Positions 7,456-14,900 of a stretch of DNA of 23,748 nt are shown piece by piece. Position 1 is the first letter of the stretch; each line of letters opens with the position of its first letter. The stretch comes from an uncultured Bacilli bacterium (GTDB lineage: Bacteria > Bacillota_I > Bacilli_A > RF39 > UBA660), in the NCBI GenBank assembly GCA_947630415.1, contig CANRHM010000008.1, forward strand, positions 1 through 23,748, in the 5' to 3' direction. The translations under genes and the position numbers were made by a program. Under the pieces are notes generated by a model, which saw only the letters and a list, made by a program, of their open reading frames with translations, made no database searches and was not told the origin of the DNA.

Positions 7456-8400
7456 CTATAACATATTTTTCTTTTTTAAGATAACGGTGATAACTACCGC
7501 AATCAAAATCGATATTAAGGTTAAATAGATTGCCGATAAAGGATTCGTTCCTAGTGAACCAAAAGGTACATTCATTCCAAAGAACGAAAAAATCATCGTT
7601 GGAATCGATATTACAATGGTAATTGACGTTAAGAACTTCATCACATTATTTAAATTATTCGATATAACCGTAGCAAAAGCATCGGTCATACTACTTAAAA
7701 TCTCTCGATACAATGAAGCCATTTCAATTCCTTGTCTATTTTCAATAATGGCATCTTCCAACAAATCCATATCGTCTTCAAATAAGGGAATCATGTTGCC
7801 TTTTGATAATTTTTCTAAAACTGCTTCATTTTCTCTTAATGACGTAGAAAAGTATACTAAACTTTTTTCAAGGGATAACATTTTGACTAAATCATGATTG
7901 GAAGTAGATGAGAACATTACATCTTCTGCTTCTTCCATCGTCTTGTTAATCTCTTTTAAGCAATGGATGTAGTAGGTTGAAACTTGATACAAAAGTTGAA
8001 TGACAAAACGACTTTTATGATCGGTATAAAATCCTTTGATTTTTCCTTCTTGGAAATCTTTTATAAAAGAAAAATCTTGTTTTGATAACGTTAAAACATA
8101 TTGATTTCTAACTAAAAGGATTCCTATAGGATTCGTCTTTACTTGGGATGATCCATGCTTCATATAGTGCCTTGGTACATCGATAATCACTAACTGTGCA
8201 TCTTCTTCTTCATCGAGACGAGGTTGTTCTTCTTCGTCTAAAATCGATGTTAGTAGTTGAGCATCAATCGTAAGTTCTTTTGAAATGGTTTCAATTTCTT
8301 CTGGTGTTGGATCAGTTAAATGAATCCAAGATCCCTCCTCGATTTTCTTTAATTCTTTTATTTTTTTATCGTTTTCTAATTTTTTATAAATCTGTATCAT
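7456..8400 (-). CDS. corA: CorA-family magnesium/divalent-cation transporter
   Basis: A 314-residue CorA-type channel protein. The N-terminal two-thirds is the cytoplasmic alpha/beta and long-helix domain. Two C-terminal membrane helices follow, with the signature GMN at residues 275-277 (SFFGMNVPFG) between them, and a basic tail (KKKNML). It is predicted to form a homopentamer taking up Mg2+ (possibly Co2+ or Ni2+). The start at 8400 is chosen because GAGGTG lies 7 bases upstream; the in-frame ATG at 8415 sits just before that site. I see no M-box-like magnesium leader: the gap to pgsA is only 66 bases. It is probably cotranscribed with ucpA, although the two functions have no obvious link. 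Confidence 0.92.
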   Translation of the reverse strand: MIQIYKKLENDKKIKELKKIEEGSWIHLTDPTPEEIETISKELTIDAQLLTSILDEEEQPRLDEEEDAQLVIIDVPRHYMKHGSSQVKTNPIGILLVRNQYVLTLSKQDFSFIKDFQEGKIKGFYTDHKSRFVIQLLYQVSTYYIHCLKEINKTMEEAEDVMFSSTSNHDLVKMLSLEKSLVYFSTSLRENEAVLEKLSKGNMIPLFEDDMDLLEDAIIENRQGIEMASLYREILSSMTDAFATVISNNLNNVMKFLTSITIVISIPTMIFSFFGMNVPFGSLGTNPLSAIYLTLISILIAVVITVILKKKNML

Positions 8401-8424
8401 ATAAACACCTCGCATTCTAAAATT

Positions 8425-8453
8425 AGTATAAATCCAAAAAAAGATAAAAGCAA
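8425..8453 (-). promoter_or_regulatory. Possible corA promoter inside the pgsA terminator
   Basis: On the minus strand TTGCTT (8453-8448), a 17-base spacer and TATACT (8430-8425). The -35 box lies within the terminator hairpin of pgsA. The -35 is weak (three of six bases), so this is tentative. Confidence 0.4.
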
Positions 8454-8460
8454 TGCTTTT
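8433..8460 (-). terminator. Terminator after pgsA
   Basis: The minus strand reads AAAAGC-ATT-GCTTTT, a 6-bp stem, followed by ATCTTTTTTT. It lies 6 bases past the pgsA stop codon. Confidence 0.7.
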
Positions 8461-8466
8461 ACCAGG

Positions 8467-9168
8467 TTATTGTTTTTTTAAAGGTGTAAATTCAATTTCT
8501 TGAATTCGTTTCCTTTTACGAGCTAAATAATTTTTTGTAACAACAAAAATATCGGCAATGGATAATAGGTCTGCTAAGATAGCCATCACTACAAAGAGCA
8601 CATTTTGGGAAAGCACAAACGTATAACGAAGACCACTGATAATAGCAATCGACATAGGCCACATTTTAAGTTTTCCCAAAATAGTAGGGCACATGGCATC
8701 TCCTTCTAAAAAGGCACTTTTAATTTTCTTTTTCTTTTTTTGCTTAAATTTTCCATCTTCGATTTTATCGATAACCGTAATACTTGCTACCAAAAGATCT
8801 CTTATTAAGGTAGGAGCAAGAAGTAAAATACTTTGTATTGGAAAGAGCCCTGTTAAAAACAAAGTTAAAGCAAGACCCCAGTTAAAAATTTTATCCGCCA
8901 CGGCATCAAGCGTTCCACCGAGTTCTGAAGAACAATGAAATTTTCTTGCAATAAAGCCATCGAGGGTATCTGTTAAGACGATTAAGGCCGCAAGTAACGG
9001 AAGAAACCAAGGCGAAGTTACTCCTCCAATCGATAGAGGTGTTAAACCTTTGGTTACCAAATAAAAAATAAGATAGATCGTTCCTAGAATACGTCCTAAC
9101 GTAATGATATTCGGAACCGTTAAAATGTCTTTTTTAAAATCTTTTGTCGTTAATATTTCTTTTTTCAT
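8467..9168 (-). CDS. pgsA: CDP-diacylglycerol-glycerol-3-phosphate 3-phosphatidyltransferase
   Basis: Makes phosphatidylglycerol phosphate from CDP-diacylglycerol and glycerol-3-phosphate in the membrane. The 233-residue protein has the complete CDP-alcohol phosphotransferase signature D-G-x2-A-R-x8-G-x3-D-x3-D at residues 70-92 (D70, G71, A74, R75, G84, D88, D92), with D67 before it. The N-terminal VPNIITLGRI is typical of PgsA. It is longer than most PgsA (about 180-190): an inserted cytoplasmic loop with a run of Lys (about 140-150, KFKQKKKKKIKS) precedes the usual GKLKMWP segment, and a basic tail follows the last helix. Other CDP-alcohol transferases (cardiolipin or phosphatidylinositol type) cannot be fully excluded. 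The start is fixed by AAGGAG 4 bases upstream. Confidence 0.85.
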   Translation of the reverse strand: MKKEILTTKDFKKDILTVPNIITLGRILGTIYLIFYLVTKGLTPLSIGGVTSPWFLPLLAALIVLTDTLDGFIARKFHCSSELGGTLDAVADKIFNWGLALTLFLTGLFPIQSILLLAPTLIRDLLVASITVIDKIEDGKFKQKKKKKIKSAFLEGDAMCPTILGKLKMWPMSIAIISGLRYTFVLSQNVLFVVMAILADLLSIADIFVVTKNYLARKRKRIQEIEFTPLKKQ

Positions 9169-9191
9169 AAGGCTCCTTTCTTCTATTTTTT

Positions 9192-9220
9192 ATCGTACGA
9201 CTAGAATAAATGTATGTCAA
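9192..9220 (-). promoter_or_regulatory. pgsA promoter
   Basis: On the minus strand a perfect TTGACA (9220-9215), a 17-base spacer and TACGAT (9197-9192). It starts right after the T-tract of the preceding terminator. Confidence 0.75.
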
Positions 9221-9243
9221 GAAAAAAAGCCTTTTAGAAAGGC
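9221..9243 (-). terminator. Terminator after the DUF421 gene
   Basis: The minus strand reads GCCTTT-CTA-AAAGGC followed by TTTTTTT. It lies 14 bases past the DUF421 stop and directly abuts the pgsA promoter. Confidence 0.8.
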
Positions 9244-9257
9244 AATTTACAATAAAA

Positions 9258-9968
9258 TTATTCTAATATTTGAAGGGACTCTTTATCTTTGTTTTTCTTA
9301 AAGATGGTAAGTTTTTCATTACTATCCATAATGACTAAAAGGAGATCGGCTAAGTCCTCGTACCCTTCGTTTTTTAGACGTGTCCTTAGCCACTTTTCTT
9401 CTTTTCCTAAAGCTTTTAAGTTATTCGTCATCACTTTTCCATCGATTACCAAATTAGCGCATAAGCCTTGATAAGCTGTTTTTATTTTGAGATCTTTTAA
9501 AGTCGCCGGTTGATACTTGCTCTTGAGTAAGAAACTAATCTTTCCATTGCCTTCCATTAAGGCATATTCCACTTGTGATAAATCAAAATGGCCATTAACT
9601 CTAGCCTCTTGTAATAAATCATTGATATCGAGTTTCGCTACTTTCATATTCTTCATGATGATTTCCCCATTTTGAATTAAAATTAAAGGACTTCCTATAA
9701 AGAAACGTCTAGCTTTAATACTTTTCATGGTAAGAATCGAAATTAAAAGTGCAATAACTGCATAAATGATGAGCGAAAAGACACCTTCAAAAAAATCGAT
9801 TTTTTCGTTTAACGTCATTTCGGCCGCGATAGAACCAATCGTAATTCCTATGACATAATCAAATAGGTTCATCTGTCCTACTTGTTTTCTTCCCATTAAC
9901 TTGGTAAGGAGAAACAAAACAATAATCGAAACAATTCCTTTTCCTAAAATAAAAAGATAACCTTCCAT
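9258..9968 (-). CDS. DUF421 (YetF-like) membrane protein
   Basis: A 236-residue protein. Three hydrophobic segments (about 5-22, 32-50, 57-78) contain the family marks LTKLMGRKQVGQMNLFDYVIGITIGSIAAE. The C-terminal cytoplasmic part is a tandem YetF-type beta domain (about 85-200, with LIQNGEI, LLQEARVNG and ANLVIDGKV). Function unknown; Bacillus relatives are sporulation- or envelope-associated. The start at 9968 is chosen because AGGTGA lies 4 bases upstream; the in-frame ATG at 9995 has no such site and falls beyond the hairpin described separately. It lies 43 bases after fhs on the same strand and has no separate promoter that I can see. Expression may therefore depend on reading through the hairpin at its own start. 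Confidence 0.85.
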   Translation of the reverse strand: MEGYLFILGKGIVSIIVLFLLTKLMGRKQVGQMNLFDYVIGITIGSIAAEMTLNEKIDFFEGVFSLIIYAVIALLISILTMKSIKARRFFIGSPLILIQNGEIIMKNMKVAKLDINDLLQEARVNGHFDLSQVEYALMEGNGKISFLLKSKYQPATLKDLKIKTAYQGLCANLVIDGKVMTNNLKALGKEEKWLRTRLKNEGYEDLADLLLVIMDSNEKLTIFKKNKDKESLQILE

Positions 9969-9990
9969 AGTATCACCTAAGGTTATCTTT
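9946..9990 (-). promoter_or_regulatory. Hairpin enclosing the DUF421 start, terminator-like
   Basis: A perfect 12-bp inverted repeat, AAAGATAACCTT (minus strand 9990-9979) with AAGGTTATCTTT (9964-9953). The 14-base loop (9978-9965) contains the ribosome binding site AGGTGA and the ATG. The downstream arm encodes the second to fifth codons and runs into TTATTTT. It starts 21 bases past the fhs stop, the usual place for an intrinsic terminator. Confidence 0.75.
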
Positions 9991-10011
9991 CCCAAAACAA
10001 ATTTTTCTATA

Positions 10012-11661
10012 CTAAAAGAGTCCTGTTATTTTGTCATCAACGCAATCAATTTTTTCATAGTTAGGTACCTTTGGAAGTCCTGGCATAGCTAAGATATCGC
10101 CTAATAAGAAGGTAATAAAACCTGCTCCCAAGTAAGGAACAATATCGGTTACATGTAAAGTATAATCGGTAGGATTCCCTAGTTTTTTAGGGTCATCCGA
10201 TAAAGAGTATTGTGTTTTAGATACACAAATTGGAAGCGTATTTTTATGAATGGAGTTTAGTAGAGCAATCTTGTCTATAGCCTCTTCACTATAGACAATA
10301 TCCTTGGCATGGAAGATTTCTTTGGCAAGAACTTCTAATTTCTTGGTGATATCGATATTCTCTTCATAAAGATAAGTAAAGTGGGATTCTTTTTCTAGGG
10401 CATCTAGTACTTTGTTAGCAAGATCAAGAGATCCCTTTCCTCCTTCTTTAAAGCTATTGTTAATAGCAAAAGGAATATTTTTTTGAGTACAATAATTCTT
10501 TACTAATTCTATTTCTTCTAACGTATCCGTCTCATACTTGTTGAGAGTGACTACTAAAGGCACTTTAAATTTTAATAAATTTTGGATATGGGCTTCTAGA
10601 TTGCAAAGTCCTTTTTCAAGTACAGTTAAGTCTTCTTTCATCAAGTTTTCATCCATACATCCACCATGAAGTTTAAGTGCTTTAATAGTAGCAATCAACA
10701 CCATAGCATCTGGTTTTATATTTCCTATGCGGCATTTGATGCCACAAAACTTAGTTGCTCCTAAATCCGAACCAAAGCCTGCTTCCGTTACGACATAATC
10801 AGCAAGCTGTAGAGCCATGTTGGTAGCAATTAAACTGTTGCATCCATGCGCAATATTGGCAAAAGGACCTCCATGAATGAGAACAGGATTTCCTTCTAAG
10901 GTTTGTACCAAGTTTGGATGAATCGCCTCTTTTAATAAGGTCACCATTGCTCCACTTATGTGGAAATCTTTGGCATAAACTGGTTTTTTATCATAAGTAT
11001 AACCTATTAAAATAGAATCAATTCTATTTCTTAAATCTTCTAAATCCTTAGCAAGGCAAAAAATCGTCATGATTTCGCTAGCCGCCGTAATCGTAAAGTG
11101 TTCTTTTCTTTTTACTTCTTTAGCACTCGATAAACCGATCTCAATACTTCGTAGAGCACGATCGTTCATATCAAGACATCTTGCAAAAGTAATGGAATCA
11201 GGATCTAGGTTTAAAGGATTGCCAAAATAAAGAGAATTGTCAATTGCTGCACATAACAAGTTATTGGCAGATGTTATAGCATGAAAGTCCCCATTAAAAT
11301 GAAGATTGATATCTTCCATCGGAAGTACTTGACTATAGCCCCCACCGGTGGCTCCTCCTTTAAGACCAAATACAGGCCCTAGGGATGGTTCACGTAACAC
11401 CGCTAAAGACTTTTTTCCAAGACGACATAGGGCATCATCTAAGCCAATAGTAACTGTCGTCTTCCCTTCCCCATATTTTGTAGGGGTAATGGCGGTTACC
11501 AAGATCAGTTTTCCTTTTTGCTTTTGTTCTATTTCCTTTTTTAAAACTTTGGCTTTGTACTTTCCATAAAGCGAAAGATCATCAATCGTTAATCCTATCT
11601 TTTTAGCTACCTCTGTAATCTCTTCCATCTTACTATTTTGGGCAATTTCGATATCGTTCAA
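10012..11661 (-). CDS. fhs: Formate-tetrahydrofolate ligase
   Basis: ATP-dependent formation of 10-formyl-tetrahydrofolate from formate in the cytoplasm, feeding one-carbon metabolism. The 549-residue length is normal. Both FTHFS signatures are present: TPTKYGEGKTT near residue 60 (P-loop) and REPSLGPVFGLKGGATGGGY near 95-115. Also visible are MNDRALR and a C-terminal PGLPKVPNYEKID. I chose the TTG at 11661: AAGGAG is 9 bases before it, whereas the ATG at 11670 directly abuts that site with no spacing. The TTG start also gives MNDIEIAQ, matching the usual family N-terminus. The alternative is a start 3 codons earlier. The stop is 43 bases before the DUF421 start. Confidence 0.95.
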   Translation of the reverse strand: MNDIEIAQNSKMEEITEVAKKIGLTIDDLSLYGKYKAKVLKKEIEQKQKGKLILVTAITPTKYGEGKTTVTIGLDDALCRLGKKSLAVLREPSLGPVFGLKGGATGGGYSQVLPMEDINLHFNGDFHAITSANNLLCAAIDNSLYFGNPLNLDPDSITFARCLDMNDRALRSIEIGLSSAKEVKRKEHFTITAASEIMTIFCLAKDLEDLRNRIDSILIGYTYDKKPVYAKDFHISGAMVTLLKEAIHPNLVQTLEGNPVLIHGGPFANIAHGCNSLIATNMALQLADYVVTEAGFGSDLGATKFCGIKCRIGNIKPDAMVLIATIKALKLHGGCMDENLMKEDLTVLEKGLCNLEAHIQNLLKFKVPLVVTLNKYETDTLEEIELVKNYCTQKNIPFAINNSFKEGGKGSLDLANKVLDALEKESHFTYLYEENIDITKKLEVLAKEIFHAKDIVYSEEAIDKIALLNSIHKNTLPICVSKTQYSLSDDPKKLGNPTDYTLHVTDIVPYLGAGFITFLLGDILAMPGLPKVPNYEKIDCVDDKITGLF

Positions 11662-11681
11662 AAGTATCATCTCCTTTCTCT

Positions 11682-11687
11682 ATTATA
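11682..11687 (-). promoter_or_regulatory. -10 element of fhs
   Basis: A perfect TATAAT on the minus strand (11687-11682), only 6 bases from the ribosome binding site AAGGAG (11676-11671). No convincing -35 is seen 16-18 bases upstream. If used, it gives a very short leader, as at ytqA. Confidence 0.5.
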
Positions 11688-11853
11688 CAATAGATACCCT
11701 CAATTTATCTATTTTAAAAAAAAAATAAAAAAATTTAAAATACTTAACTTTCTCATATTTCATTAAAAAACGGTTTCGAATTTTCAATTTTCCTCTTAAG
11801 TGAAATCTTAAAAACCTTTTAAAATAAGGCTTTGAAAACTTAAAAAGTACGAT

Positions 11854-11882
11854 TTGCAATTCAAAAAAGAAGGCATTATAGT
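11854..11882 (+). promoter_or_regulatory. Promoter of the adhesin-sortase operon
   Basis: TTGCAA (11854-11859), a 17-base spacer and TATAGT (11877-11882). The predicted transcript starts near 11889. A small hairpin follows in the leader (11889-11893 TGTCC with 11905-11909 GGACA, enclosing the palindrome TTGCGCAA), then AAAAGGAG at 11911-11918. Confidence 0.6.
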
Positions 11883-11923
11883 AGGCGTTGTCCTTGCGCA
11901 AAATGGACAGAAAAGGAGAATTT

Positions 11924-14900
11924 ATGAAAAAGAAATTAGTAGTAGTATTGATTCTGTTTTTATCTTTTTTATTCCCCGGAATGGTAAATGCCACGACGCA
12001 TTTTCAAGATGGTGAATATATTGATAATCTTTATGTTAAAAAGATTAAAGCAGATGGCACAGGCAAATACCAACAAGCACGTTTCTTACAAAGAACTGAT
12101 GGACAGTTTGCCTATTGTATTGAACCTTGGGAAGAAATTGATAAGGAAACTTCCTATAATGATGGAGTGGACATCCATTCTTTGGATGATGCAACACTAG
12201 AACAAATATCTTTAATTGCTTATTATGGTTATCAGTATAAGGATGATAAGTATGATCACCGAGCAGATAAGTGGTATTATTTTACACAAATACTGATTTG
12301 GAGAGAAATCGATAAAAATGCACAATTCTATTTTACCGATACACTAGACGGAAATAAAATTACCACCTATGACAGTTCTATGTCGGAAATACTCAATTTA
12401 GTAAAAAAGAATAAGAAGGTCCCTAATTTCCAAGTTACCACCGTCAATATTGGGTATGGAAAAAATTCCGATTTAGTCGATATTAATAATGTATTATCTT
12501 ATTATCAAATAACTAAACAACCAACGAACGCTACGGCAAGTATTCAAGGTTCTATGCTTAGTATTCGAAATGCTACAATAGGAAATAGTTCTATCACCTT
12601 GCAAAGGAAGGATACCAAATATAAAAATGCCCCTTTACTTTACCGACATGACGAAAAACAAGACTTTTTAGTCGTCGGAAGTTTTAAACCTCAAACGGTT
12701 ACTCTTAACCTTAATGTAATTGGAGGCGAAATCGTTTTAAAAAAGGTGGATCAAAGTACCCATCAGGGAACACCCCAAGGAGATGCCAGTCTTTTAGGAA
12801 GTGTTTTTGAAATCTACGATAGTGAGGATCATCTTGTACAACAAGTTACTTTAACCGATTCTACCGAAGCCGTAATATCAAACTTAAAAATGGGCAAATA
12901 TAAGATTAAAGAAATTGAAGCCGGAACTGGTTATTTAAAAAATGAACAAGAAATTACCGTTGAAATCAATATGAATAACTATCGTAAAGAAGTTGTTTTT
13001 GAAAACCAAGTCATCGAAAATGAAATTATTCTTCAAAAATATTATGGTGCCAGTCATAAAGGATTTAAGGAAGAAGAAGGAATTACGTTTGAAATCTACA
13101 ATCAAAAAGGAGAGAAAGTCAAAGAAGTAACAACGAACCAAGAAGGAAAGGCTATCTTTTCGCTTCCTTATGGTACCTATAATGTTAAGCAAAAGAATAG
13201 TAAATATAACTATGAAAAAGTAGAAGACTTTACCATCACGGTAAATGAAGAAGAAAAAACGCAAACGTTTACCAAGTATAATTATGAAAAATTTGGAAAA
13301 ATAACCCTTCATAAAATCGATTTAGATACCAAAGAACGTATTCAAAATAATAAAGCCGTCTTTCGTTTAATTAATAAAGATACAAAAGAGACCATAGGAA
13401 CTTATGAAACCAACAATGAAGGAAGTCTTACTATTGAACAACTTTCTTATGGCACGTATGAATTACAAGAAATAGAGGTTCCTGTTGGCTATGTTTTGAA
13501 TACCACACCTTATACTTTTGTAATTGATGATGGGAACCGTAATCTCACCTATGATTTTACCAATAAGATTATTGAAAACGAAATAACCCTTATTAAGTAC
13601 TATGGAACACCTCATAAAGGATTTGCTAAAGAAGAAGGTATTACATTCGAAATCTACAATCAAAAAGGAGAAAAAGTGAAAGAAGTCACAACCAATCAAA
13701 ATGGAGAAGTCACTTTCACCCTTTCCTATGGCACTTATACGGTAAAACAGAAAAATGGAAAATATAACTATGAAAAGGTAGAAGACTTTACGATCACAGT
13801 AAGTGAAGAAGGCAAAACGCAAACCTTTACCAAGTATAATTACGAAAAACTAGGTAAAATTACGATTTATAAAGTAGATTTAGATACCAAAGAAAAAATC
13901 CAAAACAACAAGGCTAAATTCTATTTAATTAACAAAGATACACAAGAGGAACTAGGTATTTATGAAACCGATCTTGATGGACGTCTCGTTATTGATAAGC
14001 TTTCTTATGGAACCTATGAGTTAAAAGAAGTAGAACCCCCTACAGGATATGTCTTAAATACCACACCTTATGTTTTTAAAATCGATGATGATCATCGTGA
14101 TATTACGTATCAGTTTGAAAATAAAATCATTGAAAATGTTATTACACTTACCAAATACTATGGTGCCAGTCACAAAGGATTTTATAGGGAAGAAGGTATC
14201 ACTTTTCAAATCTTTAATGAACAAGGAAAATTAGTCAAAGAAGTTACCACTGACTACAATGGAGAGGCTACGTTTATTCTTTCTTATGGAACGTATATGG
14301 TAAAACAAAAGAATAGCAAGTACAACTATTACAAGATAGAGGATTTCAAAATTTCTGTAACAGAAAATGGAAAGCAACAGTTTTTTACTAAGTACAACTA
14401 TGAAAAATTAGGTAAAATTACACTTCAAAAAATCGATTCAGATACCAAAGAGAAAATTAAAAACAATAAAACAACCTTTGTATTAATCAATCATTTAACT
14501 AAAAAAGAAATAGGTATTTATGAAACGGATGAAGAGGGACTACTTATTATCGATAAACTTTCTTATGGCACGTATGAACTATATGAAATGACGGCTCCAA
14601 CTGGCTATGTTTTAAAAGAAGAACCCATTCTTTTCACTATTCAAGATGGAAAGCAAAATCTATCGTTCACTTTTGAAAATAAAAAAATCGAAAACAAAAT
14701 CACAATACACAAATATTATGGAAATACTTTAAAAGGTTACTTAGACGAAGAAGGTATTACGTTTGAGATTTACGATTCCAAAGGAAATCTCATTAAAGAA
14801 GTCGTAACCAATCAACAAGGAATAGCTACCTTTTATTTGGAATACGGAACGTATTTGGTAAAACAAAAAAATACTAAACCTAACTACGAAAAGGTAAAGG

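Noticed and set aside
8401..8466. Magnesium (M-box) riboswitch before corA
   Set aside because: The gap is far too short and contains only a terminator and a weak promoter.
11875..11903. A TATAAT on the minus strand (11880-11875) as a second fhs promoter with a long leader
   Set aside because: The -35 region at proper spacing is poor, and the hexamer arises from the overlapping plus-strand promoter. The 190-base leader shows no tetrahydrofolate-riboswitch-like conserved core that I can recognise.
11683..11994. A 103-codon minus-strand frame over the fhs/adhesin gap
   Set aside because: It covers the adhesin promoter and signal peptide, has no ribosome binding site and is Phe/Lys-rich low-complexity sequence.
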